Shown piece after piece: positions 1 to 7,653 of a stretch of DNA of 32,523 bases. Source of the stretch: Candidatus Thorarchaeota archaeon (GTDB lineage: Archaea; Asgardarchaeota; Thorarchaeia; Thorarchaeales; Thorarchaeaceae); contig JAEOUM010000036.1 in NCBI GenBank assembly GCA_016839275.1, forward strand, positions 1 through 32,523, given 5' to 3'. The translations under genes and the position numbers were made by a program. How positions within the stretch are numbered: the first letter of the stretch is position 1; each line of letters starts with the position of its first letter. The notes under the pieces were generated by a model. The model was not told the DNA's origin, searched no databases, and was given only the letters and a program-made list of their open reading frames with translations.

Positions 1-15
1 AACTCAATCCCTGAA

Positions 16-1710
16 TCATTGTTCAATGTCTGGCATCGTTGATTGATTTGCTTTCCTCTTCAATTCTCTCTTCTTCGCAATAACAAGAGCAGTCGATAAT
101 GCCAACACTCCCACAACAATTGCTACAATTGTTGTAATAGGAGCCATATTGTACAGGACAAATTCATCCCATGGAACAGCTTGATCTAGGGGACTGAAGC
201 CATGGAAGTATTCCCATGCATCAGGTATGAAGTCACCATCTGAATCATAGGATGAAACATTCGTACCTATGGAACGTTCCAGAGAATTCGTTAAGCCATC
301 GAAGTCTTCATCGATGTCTTTCAAGCAGTAAGTGTAGGAAAAATCGTCTGTTCCTCCTCGACAACTCCAATAGAGATCACTTCCTGAGGATTGAGGCTCG
401 ATTGCATATAGTCCCAAGCCAGTTCCATATCCAAAGCATGGCACTACTATATCTAACAGTCCGTTGTTATTGACATCCCCTATAGCGGGCACATACTGAC
501 CTTGAACCCCCTCTGACGACATCTCATGATACCACTGGTTCGATCCATCTTCTGCGTTTACTGCTACAATTGACGAATCTTCGCTAGACACAACAATTTC
601 ATATCTCCCATCACCATCAAAATCCCCTATGTTCGGACGGTAGATCTCTCCAAGGCCACCCCCATTATACACCCAGAATATTGAACCATCGCGACCATGT
701 AGTGAATAAACATAATACCTATTTTCAGTAAACACGACCTCTAGCTGGCCATCACCATTAAGATCTGCAAGTGCAACAGGCCCTGTCGGGAAATCTATAT
801 CCCCAAGATTTTTCTTATATGACCAGACAACAGCGCCATCAGCACCATTCAGAGCCGTGACTTCCTCTGTTGTTACAACAAGGACTTCAATTCTGTCATC
901 TCCATTGATGTCACCAATGATCGGCGTTGATGTTTCCATGAAGACGAATTCATGGGTCCAGGGATGGATCCAGAGAGGAGTTTTATTCCCGACACTATAG
1001 GCGTACGTGTAATCATTCTCACAATTCACTACTACTTCTTTTCCGGATAGACCATCAATATCCCCAACAGCAAGCGAGTTTCGGATACCACTACCTGTGT
1101 TTACTGACCAAAGAGATTCACCAGTACTACCATTGAGAATGAGAATTTTTCCTTCGGATGATGGCATAACTATCTCGAAACCTGAATTTCCAAGAACATC
1201 AGAAATGGTTGGTGTTATGAAGATCGAAGCCTCAAGCATGATATCGGAATGAGTCCAGTATATACTACCGTTTCCTCTAAAGGCAAATATACCCACACCT
1301 GTAATCCCGCAGATTATTTCAGGATACCCGTCGTTGTCTAAGTCGCAAAGAGCAACATCGGTTATCTCTCGATTATTAAACTCGTGAAACCACTTGCTCT
1401 CTCCTGTATCTCCCCTTCGGACCACAAGGCGTGAAAGGTAATCATTCCAAGATGATTCAGTTACAACTACTTCCGTACCAGCTTCGGAATCTACATTTCC
1501 TACCGCCACAGAGTAAGTCCAACTCTCTGGCATCGTGTTGTTTGCCTTCCAGAGAAGGTTAGGAGAGTTTCTTTCAATGCGGTCCCAATGAGGCCCTTTT
1601 GGCCATAGAGAAATGACAAAGGGTGCTGTCACAATAAGGATGATTAATAGAACGCATACCCTGCCGGAAGTAATCCTGGGAATCGTGAGCCTCATAGAAA
1701 CAGTCCCCAT
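16..1710 (-). CDS. Membrane-anchored extracellular beta-propeller protein (FG-GAP/VCBS-like repeats)
   Basis: 564 residues. The N-terminus has a basic stretch followed by a hydrophobic segment at about 17-36, a signal peptide or anchor. The body carries about eight repeats of the form G-D-hydrophobic-D/N-G-D-G-x-x-E-hydrophobic-V-V (examples GDINGDDRIEVLVV, ADLNGDGQLEVVFT, GDFDGDGRYEIVVSS). They alternate with A-L-N-G-x-D-G-x-x-x-W strands, as in FG-GAP/VCBS and PQQ-like propellers. At about 467-511 there are acidic D-x-D-x-D-G loops like thrombospondin type 3 or dockerin calcium sites. A second membrane helix lies at about 526-545, followed by a basic cytoplasmic tail. By inference it is a surface protein with a calcium-stiffened stalk, used for adhesion or polymer binding; the ligand is unknown. 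Met6 (1695) is an alternative start. It has no operon partner in the window. Confidence 0.85.
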   Translation of the reverse strand: MGTVSMRLTIPRITSGRVCVLLIILIVTAPFVISLWPKGPHWDRIERNSPNLLWKANNTMPESWTYSVAVGNVDSEAGTEVVVTESSWNDYLSRLVVRRGDTGESKWFHEFNNREITDVALCDLDNDGYPEIICGITGVGIFAFRGNGSIYWTHSDIMLEASIFITPTISDVLGNSGFEIVMPSSEGKILILNGSTGESLWSVNTGSGIRNSLAVGDIDGLSGKEVVVNCENDYTYAYSVGNKTPLWIHPWTHEFVFMETSTPIIGDINGDDRIEVLVVTTEEVTALNGADGAVVWSYKKNLGDIDFPTGPVALADLNGDGQLEVVFTENRYYVYSLHGRDGSIFWVYNGGGLGEIYRPNIGDFDGDGRYEIVVSSEDSSIVAVNAEDGSNQWYHEMSSEGVQGQYVPAIGDVNNNGLLDIVVPCFGYGTGLGLYAIEPQSSGSDLYWSCRGGTDDFSYTYCLKDIDEDFDGLTNSLERSIGTNVSSYDSDGDFIPDAWEYFHGFSPLDQAVPWDEFVLYNMAPITTIVAIVVGVLALSTALVIAKKRELKRKANQSTMPDIEQ

Positions 1711-2035
1711 GACAGGCTCGTTCTGAGTCCTATTAAGGGTGATGTTTCTATGATGTATACAAAATGAGCGAAATAGAACGAGCGCCTCTCAATAACCGCA
1801 CCAATTCTGAAATCATCCAGCTTCAGACAACCATGATACTGAGCTTAATGGAAGTATTTTCTATTACTACTCTGCAAGGACATCCACAAATGCATCTCGG
1901 TGTACATATTACATTTTATTCTAGAATCGAGACTTGCATTGAGTGAGTGGTGCGCATAGTCAATTCCGGTGCAATTACCCGCATCCTGCGTATATTGTTA
2001 ACTGATAGTGCTTGTCATATGCCTGAAACACTATT
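1711..2035. other. Intergenic region, no convincing gene
   Basis: This 325-base gap separates the surface-protein start from the end of the next minus-strand gene. A perfect 9-base inverted repeat, GCTCGTTCT at 1716-1724 and AGAACGAGC at 1775-1783, lies just upstream of the surface-protein start and flanks AT-rich, TATA-like sequence. It could be an operator, or chance. Two short plus-strand frames here have no homology I recognise and no ribosome binding site. Confidence 0.4.
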
Positions 2036-2434
2036 CTATGGATTATCTCCAAATTCTGCAGTCACACGTTTCAGTAGTGGAGTACTTACTGTTCTGTGTA
2101 CTAATTTCACTCCAGATTCTGTTAGTGTACCTTTGATGTAATGAACTCCTGCTGATTGAATATAGACGAGACTTTTACTCTTGAGATTCTGGAGGCTCTT
2201 TAGTACAATTTGAGTTAACTCTTCCTCTGTCATATCGATCCCTCCACCTGGAACCTGTAGAACTTCACTCATCTTGAGAACGTTTCTCATGGAACTGATT
2301 TGACGGCGATGGCTGTCATATGGATTCGAGTACATCCATAACAAAACGATTAGGTCGATAACATCGAGACCGATATCTGGGTATCTCTCCAGTGTCTTTT
2401 TGGCCACGAGTTCGACAATCGGCATATGAATCAC
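2036..2434 (-). CDS. Unrecognised small protein, winged-helix-like C-terminus
   Basis: 132 residues from a GTG start (alternative ATG at codon 4, 2425). I do not recognise the family. The N-terminal half is helical and hydrophobic (I-D-L-I-V-L-L-W-M). The C-terminal half has the helix-helix-strand-strand look of a winged helix: T-E-E-E-L-T-Q-I-V-L-K-S-L-Q-N-L-K-S-K-S-L-V-Y-I, then G-x-H-Y-I-K-G-T-L-T-E-S-G, which resembles the wing and 'L-T-x-x-G' end of archaeal transcription regulators. No cysteines, signal or membrane segment are evident. It lies 40 bases downstream of the zinc-ribbon/winged-helix gene on the same strand, so the two may be co-transcribed. A DNA-binding role is inference only. 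Confidence 0.6.
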   Translation of the reverse strand: MIHMPIVELVAKKTLERYPDIGLDVIDLIVLLWMYSNPYDSHRRQISSMRNVLKMSEVLQVPGGGIDMTEEELTQIVLKSLQNLKSKSLVYIQSAGVHYIKGTLTESGVKLVHRTVSTPLLKRVTAEFGDNP

Positions 2435-2474
2435 GTACCTTACTTTTTCATTCCTCTTGAATGATTCGAATAGA

Positions 2475-3191
2475 TTAAACTAGGCTAACATACCCAACAA
2501 TTGGCTGGAAAATATCTCCACTTCGCATTAGTCGTTCAAGTGAATCATCAACCGAGTCTTCAGAGATTCCCATTTCTTGAAAATGATGCACAATGTCAAC
2601 AACTCTTGCCTTTTCTTTGCACGTTCTCAAATATGCAATAATTTCTCCTGACACATCCTGGATAGTATTCCTCATTGGGACGGCATCTGTTGATGTTTCT
2701 ACCAATTGTACTTCCCATGGTCGAGGGAATATGAGTGCACCAGCATTAGATAAGGCTTGAATATTCTTCTCAACCCAGTCCCAATTAAGACCTTGAGCTG
2801 TGCACAATTCCTCGAATCTACCAAGGGTGCATGGTTTGTCCTTTGCCTCCTCTTCCAGTATTGCCATCAGACGCGCTCGCTTTCCTGGAAGGACAGTGTG
2901 CTCATCATCATCAGATATGATCTTCTCAATGTCTACTGGGTTCTCCGGCATCAAAGATCTGAATCGTTCTCGTGATCGTTCGACTGCTTTGTGAAATTCC
3001 TCTCCCCCTCTTGCAGCATTGAACTCCTTGACAGCAACTAGTGCCTGGTCTGGACCATCAAACAGAGCGCAGTTGGCCTTTGTGATGTCTATTATTGTGC
3101 CACAATAGCTGCATCGCCTACGTTTCTGACCTATAGGGGAATTTGTAAAATTTCTACACTTGGAGCACATGAAAACCACGAATTGTTTCAA
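2475..3191 (-). CDS. Zinc-ribbon protein (DUF1922-like) with tandem winged-helix-like domains
   Basis: 238 residues. The N-terminus is a compact zinc ribbon, C9-x2-C12 and C27-x2-C30, followed by an A-L-F-D-G-P-D-Q-A-L segment like the archaeal DUF1922 domain. Residues 40-90 are charged and helical. Residues about 110-165 look like a helix-turn-helix (L-G-R-F-E-E-L-C ... V-E-K-N-I-Q-A-L-S-N-A-G-A-L-I). The last 55 residues (I-I-A-Y-L-R-T ... S-V-D-D-S-L-E-R-L-M-R-S-G-D-I-F-Q-P-I-V-G-Y) resemble the winged helix at the C-terminus of archaeal MCM helicases. No ATPase module is present. A nucleic-acid-binding role, possibly around replication or transcription, is inferred. It is divergent from the ferredoxin gene. 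Confidence 0.75.
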   Translation of the reverse strand: MKQFVVFMCSKCRNFTNSPIGQKRRRCSYCGTIIDITKANCALFDGPDQALVAVKEFNAARGGEEFHKAVERSRERFRSLMPENPVDIEKIISDDDEHTVLPGKRARLMAILEEEAKDKPCTLGRFEELCTAQGLNWDWVEKNIQALSNAGALIFPRPWEVQLVETSTDAVPMRNTIQDVSGEIIAYLRTCKEKARVVDIVHHFQEMGISEDSVDDSLERLMRSGDIFQPIVGYVSLV

Positions 3192-3269
3192 AGGTGGAAC
3201 ACCTACATCACTACAGTATTGTCGAACCTAGCTATTTAATGGTCTTCCTGTCTGGTCGAATGAATATTG

Positions 3270-3277
3270 TTATATCT
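3270..3277 (+). promoter_or_regulatory. TATA-like box for the ferredoxin gene
   Basis: TTATATCT lies 42 bases before the ATG at 3312. That predicts a transcript start near 3300 with a short leader, and argues against an upstream TTG start that would lie inside the box. Confidence 0.45.
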
Positions 3278-3311
3278 AATGCAACCGGCGAGTGTCCACG
3301 GGATCAGAACG

Positions 3312-3536
3312 ATGACAAGGAAGGCGAAGCAAATCTCTATTGACGCCAAATTATGCAAGGGGTGCCATATCTGCATCTCTGTTTGTCCTCATGATGTCTT
3401 GAAGAAATCTGATGATGTTGATGATCGTGGTTACTTTCTTCCCGTTGTAGTGGATCTTGAGTCATGCAAGGTTTGTCATATCTGTGAAATGGAATGTCCC
3501 GATTTTGCAATATCCGTCGAAGAATATGAGGAATAG
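3312..3536 (+). CDS. 2[4Fe-4S] ferredoxin (KorD/PorD-like)
   Basis: 74 residues from ATG. It has two classic clusters, C-K-G-C-H-I-C-I-S-V-C-P and C-K-V-C-H-I-C-E-M-E-C-P, each C-x2-C-x2-C-x3-C-P, with I-x-V-x-x-x-L-C in front of the first. It is a soluble low-potential electron carrier. The size and the spacing of the second cluster resemble the delta subunits of 2-oxoacid:ferredoxin oxidoreductases (KorD, VorD), but no alpha, beta or gamma subunit follows, so it is either a free ferredoxin or a displaced delta subunit. A frame extension back to 3267 exists but overlaps the TATA-like box. It is a plausible acceptor or donor for the Hdr complex further along; that link is inference. Confidence 0.88.
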   Translation: MTRKAKQISIDAKLCKGCHICISVCPHDVLKKSDDVDDRGYFLPVVVDLESCKVCHICEMECPDFAISVEEYEE

Positions 3537-3627
3537 ATCGCCTGTCACACTCGGTTTCTATGAGCACTAATAATACATGCAGTGATATATCATTAGACAT
3601 TGACTTGAATAGTCGATAGTCTAGTAG

Positions 3628-4206
3628 GTGGATAACTTGGAGAATTCAGATATTCAACTTCTTCTTAATATTCGAACAAAGCTGAATGAAGAAGTAGATA
3701 GACTAAGAGATATGATTGCGCGTCTTGAGGAACATATCGAAACTCTTGATGGCCAAATTGCCAAGGCTAGTTTCACCACAGCAGATGCAGCCTTGAGTAA
3801 GACGCCACGAGCTGACGCTCCAATTCCTATTTCATCACCAGCTAAGACTACTGAACCTCAGAGCATTGTTATTATGAACAAGGCCGGCAAACTCGAGCTT
3901 GGAATCTTCGAGGTCATCGAGCAGACGATACGGTTTCTCCCTGCTGAGGGTGCTGTCTATGATATCACTCGTGGAGCATTTGCCCGTTTCTTTGTTGAAC
4001 GAATACTCGGGAAATTCCAACAGGAAGATCGCCATAGAGTAGAAAATGGTGAGATTGAGTGGGAGGACGCCTTTGATTTCGAGGTACATGCTGAAGATAA
4101 TATTCTCGGAGAGATGATTATTAGGAACTATGGCGATGAAAATCGTATGAAGGAAATCCAGTCCACACTCCGCTGGGCTCTTGAAAAGACCTACAGTGCT
4201 AGATAG
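3628..4206 (+). CDS. Unrecognised protein with N-terminal coiled coil
   Basis: 192 residues from GTG (TTG at 3637 is an alternative). Residues about 8-47 form a heptad-rich coiled coil (L-L-L-N-I-R-T-K-L-N-E-E-V-D-R-L-R-D-M-I). A Pro/Ala/Ser/Thr-rich linker follows at about 50-80. The C-terminal globular domain (about 85-192) starts with K-L-E-L-G-I-F-E-V and includes aromatic and acidic helices (R-G-A-F-A-R-F-F-V-E-R-I). No cysteines, signal or membrane helix. The coiled coil suggests oligomerisation or a partner protein. I do not recognise the C-terminal domain. A palindromic AT motif (GATATATC, near 3583-3590) upstream may be its TATA element. Confidence 0.7.
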   Translation: MDNLENSDIQLLLNIRTKLNEEVDRLRDMIARLEEHIETLDGQIAKASFTTADAALSKTPRADAPIPISSPAKTTEPQSIVIMNKAGKLELGIFEVIEQTIRFLPAEGAVYDITRGAFARFFVERILGKFQQEDRHRVENGEIEWEDAFDFEVHAEDNILGEMIIRNYGDENRMKEIQSTLRWALEKTYSAR

Positions 4207-4322
4207 TATGAATGATGGCGCCTTTGAGAACTTACCTTAACTTCCTTTGCAAAAGAATATAACTTGCATTTGGCTTTCCAAGAATCGGATTAGCCTGCAG
4301 AGTATAATCGGGAGTAAAGCAC

Positions 4323-4937
4323 ATGGCATCTCATCAAGGCGCAGAAGACCTATCAGTCAATCCACAGGTCATTGTAGAGGCTGTGCTTAATGCTCATGAG
4401 TTTTTCAAGGAGAATCGTATAGAAGCAAGGTACGAAAAGATGGCTCTTGATCTTGTAAGGAGGTATGTATCACAAGAAGGCAAATCTCGAGAAGAGGATC
4501 CCTTTTTTGCTGCAGCTCTCTACATTGTTACAAGACACCCTTGGAGCCACCCAAATCCCCTCACGAAAACTGAGTTTGCTAACAAACTCAATATGAAAGA
4601 ATCCAGTCTAGAATGGTATACCGAGAGTATCTGTGACAAGCTTGGGTTTTCTACCCTACATGACAGTACTCAATTACCTTTCTTCATGGATCCTCTAGGA
4701 ACAATTGCCAGTGTCGTTGACTCTGTTGTTCGAGCGAATGTTGGTGAAGAGCTTGTGACTAGTATCGTGAGTCGTAATGTACTTTCACCAGAATATCTCG
4801 CTGAGAAGATTGTCGACCAACTATGTAGTGTCGTAAAGATAATCCCTCAAGTCTTCGAACAGGAGCTTTATGCCCTTGTTCGCAAGAAGATTGAGGTTGA
4901 GAGTAAGAGAATGTCCGATCAGATTCAGAGAAGATGA
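4323..4937 (+). CDS. Cyclin-box-like protein (distant TFB-like fold?), function unknown
   Basis: 204 residues. GGGAG at 4310-4314 with an 8-base spacer supports the ATG. Residues about 38-115 read like one cyclin/TFIIB repeat: a long helix, D-P-F-F-A-A-A-L-Y-I-V-T-R, then a helix-turn-helix-like L-T-K-T-E-F-A-N-K-L-N-M, then W-Y-T-E-S-I-C-D-K-L-G-F. This is the same order as 'A-A-x-Y-x-A ... T-Q-x-E-I-A ... V-T-x-x-T-I-R-N-R-Y' in TFB. There is no zinc ribbon and no recognisable second repeat; the C-terminal half is helical. It is convergent with DUF211 (7 bases between stops). The fold assignment is from pattern only, so the protein could equally be an unrelated helical family. Confidence 0.7.
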   Translation: MASHQGAEDLSVNPQVIVEAVLNAHEFFKENRIEARYEKMALDLVRRYVSQEGKSREEDPFFAAALYIVTRHPWSHPNPLTKTEFANKLNMKESSLEWYTESICDKLGFSTLHDSTQLPFFMDPLGTIASVVDSVVRANVGEELVTSIVSRNVLSPEYLAEKIVDQLCSVVKIIPQVFEQELYALVRKKIEVESKRMSDQIQRR

Positions 4938-4944
4938 TGCTAGT

Positions 4945-5250
4945 CTATGAGTTCTCAGGTTGAAGGGTTACTTCTTCAACGAAGGTCTTTCCAGCAACCA
5001 CTTGGTCGATTGAGTGAATCACAGCTCCAGCTTGCTCAAGTATCTCCTTGATGCTATCATAACTGAGATCATCGCCCTCAAGGGTGATAGCAATACTTTC
5101 AGTATTCTGATCCACTTCCTTCAGTGAAATATTGACGCCACTTACACGTGCATCGCGTGCAAGCATCAAAGACAATTCAGTCAGCCGTGGGCTGTGCGGT
5201 TTCAAAACATCTAATACAATTCTTCGAATGCCATGAGGCAATAATCGCAT
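4945..5250 (-). CDS. DUF211 family protein (MTH889-like)
   Basis: 101 residues. The sequence follows the DUF211 consensus: G-I-R-R-I-V-L-D-V-L-K-P-H near the N-terminus, V-S-G-V-N-I-S-L-K-E-V-D in the middle, I-T-L-E-G-D-D-L-S-Y-D-S-I-K, then G-A-V-I-H-S-I-D-Q-V-V-A-G near the C-terminus. The family is archaeal, with a small ferredoxin-like/ACT-like alpha-beta fold known from structural genomics to form oligomers and bind divalent metal. No enzymatic role is established. The gene has its own 188-base upstream region shared with the divergent gene at 5439. Length is typical for the family. Confidence 0.93.
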   Translation of the reverse strand: MRLLPHGIRRIVLDVLKPHSPRLTELSLMLARDARVSGVNISLKEVDQNTESIAITLEGDDLSYDSIKEILEQAGAVIHSIDQVVAGKTFVEEVTLQPENS

Positions 5251-5413
5251 ACTCCATTTTGACCATTAGGCCATAATTTGATACATGGATTGCTTTTTTT
5301 CATTGGCTTGTTAAATCTTGCTACAGTGTACAATTACATCTTTTTCATTTATAGAAGGCTGAAACAGATATCTGGCGCGACTCTCTCTGAAAACAGGGTA
5401 AGCTCCCCAAGGC

Positions 5414-5420
5414 TTATATC
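5414..5420 (+). promoter_or_regulatory. TATA-like box directly upstream of the gene at 5439
   Basis: TTATATC is centred about 22 bases before tandem ATG codons at 5439 and 5442. A start site about 26 bases downstream of the box would fall on the ATGs, so the message is probably leaderless. Confidence 0.45.
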
Positions 5421-5438
5421 GATTAAGCTGAAAATCCT

Positions 5439-5807
5439 ATGATGTGTCCATTGTTTTGGACTACGCCGGGAAAATTCAGGTTGGATGCAATTTTGAAACA
5501 GTCAAGACTTACTGACGCTGATAAGAGTAAAGACAAGTCCAAGGACTTGCCAAACATTCGCTCTATCCAGTATGAATCCGGGAGAACGATTGATATTGAT
5601 GTAGCTGATTTCAAAGGTCATCCGCTATGGAAGATATTAATTGAAACAGCACGGAATAATCCTCTATTTGCTGGTAATGCTGGATATGCTCACAACCACA
5701 TCATTCCTGAGGACCCAAAGATAACACCGAAAGAGCTTGCCAGTAAGTTATCTATTACAGTTGGTGAAGCGCTGGCAATTCTTGAAGGTTATGAACCCAA
5801 ATCCTGA
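5439..5807 (+). CDS. Unrecognised small protein with C-terminal HTH-like motif
   Basis: 122 residues (121 if the second ATG is used). I do not recognise the family. A lysine/aspartate-rich, probably disordered stretch (A-D-K-S-K-D-K-S-K-D) at about 27-36 precedes a strand-rich middle (R-S-I-Q-Y-E-S-G-R-T-I-D-I-D-V). The end, I-T-P-K-E-L-A-S-K-L-S-I-T-V-G-E-A-L-A-I-L-E-G-Y, looks like a short helix-turn-helix. Two histidines and an Asn sit in A-H-N-H-I-I-P. The TATA placement suggests a leaderless transcript. It stands alone, 65 bases before hypD on the same strand, and a link to hydrogenase maturation cannot be supported. Confidence 0.65.
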   Translation: MMCPLFWTTPGKFRLDAILKQSRLTDADKSKDKSKDLPNIRSIQYESGRTIDIDVADFKGHPLWKILIETARNNPLFAGNAGYAHNHIIPEDPKITPKELASKLSITVGEALAILEGYEPKS

Positions 5808-5872
5808 GATCATTTTGAACAAATATCTTCATTTTTATGTAGTAGCCACTAAGAACACGCGGTTATATTGAA

Positions 5873-6952
5873 ATGAGTGAACTTCCCGGATTTCGAGACG
5901 CTCGATATGCTCAAGCTATGAAACGCGAGATTGAGAATCTGAGTGAGAATCGACAACTACGAATAGTCCATGTCTGTGGTACGCATGAAGACACGATAAG
6001 CCAACATGGCATCAGATCTCTTATCCCTAGAAATCTGGGACTTGTTGCTGGTCCGGGTTGCCCGGTATGTGTTTGTGCAGCTGAAGATGTTGACATGGCA
6101 ATTGCTATTGCAAAGCAGGGTCATATTGTGACGACTTTTGGTGATATGTTCCGTGTTCCATCTACAGAGTCGTCCCTTGCGAAGGAACGAACGAAAGGCG
6201 CTGATGTTCGAATCGTATATGGTGCTATTGATGCTGTGGATATAGCTAGAAAAAATCCTGAGAAGGAAGTTGTGTTTGTAGGAGTTGGTTTTGAAACTAC
6301 AGCACCTACAATTGCTCTAGAACTCCTACGTAAACCGCCTCCCAATTTTTCGATTCTTACTTCATTGAAAGTAATTCCTCCTGCGATGGATCTTCTAGTA
6401 AATATAGAGGGGTTTTCGGTTGACGGTTTCATTACTCCAGGACATGTGTCTGCAATCATAGGAACAAATGCCTTCCAGCCTTTTGTAGAAAAGCATCATG
6501 TGCCCTGTGTTGCCGCTGGCTTTGAGCCGCTAGATGTGCTCGAAGCAATCCGAATGCTATTGGTACAAATTAATGAGGGTCGAGCAGAATCAGAGAACGA
6601 ATACACACGTGTGGTTCTTCCTGAGGGAAATATTGCCGCGCAAAGGGTACTAGCACAAGCATTTCGAATCGATGACGCTCCATGGAGAGGTTTAGGAATC
6701 ATAGAGAAGTCAGGCTACTTTATCCAAGAGGAGTTCGCAGAGCATGACGCACGACTCCGGTTCAACTTTCCTGATATCGAGTCTGTTGACATCCTTCCTG
6801 GATGTAGGTGCCATGAAGTGATTCTTGGTATGGTGGATCCTGTTGACTGCAAGCTATTCGGTAAGCGTTGCACACCAGAAGATCCCTACGGTCCATGTAT
6901 GGTTGGTCATGAAGGTACCTGTAGAATTCGTCATGAAAACTTAATCTTGTAA
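5873..6952 (+). CDS. hypD: [NiFe]-hydrogenase maturation protein HypD
   Basis: 359 residues, normal length. HypD is the iron-sulfur scaffold that, with HypC, builds the Fe(CN)2CO group of [NiFe] hydrogenases. The diagnostic motifs are intact: H-V-C-G-T-H-E (C35), G-P-G-C-P-V-C (C63, C66), T-T-F-G-D-M-x-R-V-P near 90, V-G-F-E-T-T, P-G-H-V-S-x-I-I-G, A-A-G-F-E-P-L-D, and the C-terminal cysteine block G-C-R-C ... D-C-K-L-F-G-K-R-C ... G-P-C-M-V ... G-T-C (C311, C313, C326, C333, C342, C350). No other hyp gene or hydrogenase subunit lies in the window, but the hdr/mvhD operon begins 700 bases further on the opposite strand. This implies a [NiFe] hydrogenase elsewhere in the genome. Confidence 0.98.
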   Translation: MSELPGFRDARYAQAMKREIENLSENRQLRIVHVCGTHEDTISQHGIRSLIPRNLGLVAGPGCPVCVCAAEDVDMAIAIAKQGHIVTTFGDMFRVPSTESSLAKERTKGADVRIVYGAIDAVDIARKNPEKEVVFVGVGFETTAPTIALELLRKPPPNFSILTSLKVIPPAMDLLVNIEGFSVDGFITPGHVSAIIGTNAFQPFVEKHHVPCVAAGFEPLDVLEAIRMLLVQINEGRAESENEYTRVVLPEGNIAAQRVLAQAFRIDDAPWRGLGIIEKSGYFIQEEFAEHDARLRFNFPDIESVDILPGCRCHEVILGMVDPVDCKLFGKRCTPEDPYGPCMVGHEGTCRIRHENLIL

Positions 6953-6983
6953 TTTCTCTTTCCTAATAATATAGACTAAGTCG

Positions 6984-7604
6984 CTATCTGTGTCTATCCC
7001 TAACTTCTGCAGTCCGTAGTTCCTTCAATGTATTGAAGTTCTTGAAAGTCTCTAGTTTTAAATCGAATTGTTTCAAGGTTTCTGTGGATACATATAGAAC
7101 ATTTTGAAGTCGTTCGAGCATGCTACTCATTTTATAGGAACCGCTCTCTGTCACTTCCAGTCCGTGATAATAGGCGTGTTCTGTCAGGTAGACTGAGTGA
7201 AGTGGTTCGATATATCCTAATGGCCATGATGGCACAACAGCACCATGTTTGGGGCTCATCTCAACGAGTATTTTCAGTAGACTAGGTCGCGCAAGTGGTG
7301 CATCGATGGGTAACAAGAGAGTATGTTCTGTCCCTGCGTGTTCAAATGCTGTGATGGCTCCACTCAGGGCACACCTAATGCTACCCTCTGGATCCACAAC
7401 CACTCGTCCATTCTTAATATAGGGTCTAATCTTCTCCAACTGTGCGTCTTCAGAGACCACGATAAGGATGTTGTTGGAGATTTTGCGAGCGATATCTAAC
7501 ATATGAGATATGAGGGGCCGCTCTTGGAACTTTGCTAACGCTTTCTCTGAACCAAATCGTTTTGAGTTGCCACCCGCCAAAATCGCCACAGTCAAATCTA
7601 TCAT
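6984..7604 (-). CDS. mobA: MobA-like molybdenum cofactor guanylyltransferase
   Basis: 206 residues from ATG; a GTG at 7613 would add three. MobA transfers GMP from GTP to molybdopterin to make the guanine dinucleotide cofactor of DMSO-reductase-family enzymes such as formate dehydrogenase. The signature nucleotide loop A-I-L-A-G-G-N-S-K-R-F-G-S-E-K-A-L is at the N-terminus. The metal/nucleotide motif L-L-L-P-I-D-A-P-L follows; most MobA proteins have D-M-P there. E-P-L-H-S-V-Y matches 'P-L-x-A-x-Y', and the ending F-K-N-F-N-T-L-K-E-L matches 'F-x-N-x-N-T-x-x-E-L'. It is the last gene of the hdr operon, 49 bases after hdrA. A related nucleotidyltransferase of another cofactor pathway is possible but less likely. 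Confidence 0.85.
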   Translation of the reverse strand: MIDLTVAILAGGNSKRFGSEKALAKFQERPLISHMLDIARKISNNILIVVSEDAQLEKIRPYIKNGRVVVDPEGSIRCALSGAITAFEHAGTEHTLLLPIDAPLARPSLLKILVEMSPKHGAVVPSWPLGYIEPLHSVYLTEHAYYHGLEVTESGSYKMSSMLERLQNVLYVSTETLKQFDLKLETFKNFNTLKELRTAEVRDRHR

Positions 7605-7653
7605 TCTTACCACTGCCTACTAGTCGAAATATTTCCGAGTAATATCTCTCCTA

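Noticed and set aside
1751-1812. Possible box C/D small RNA (ATGATGT then CTGA)
   Set aside because: The C box has a mismatch at the last position and no terminal stem is visible.
1764-2141. Two plus-strand frames in the same phase separated only by TGA (1944-1946), a possible selenoprotein gene
   Set aside because: The translation resembles no family, the second half overlaps a better minus-strand gene, there is no ribosome site, and no flanking Cys/Thr redox motif surrounds the TGA.
3267-3311. N-terminal extension of the ferredoxin
   Set aside because: It begins inside the TATA-like box and is not ferredoxin-like.
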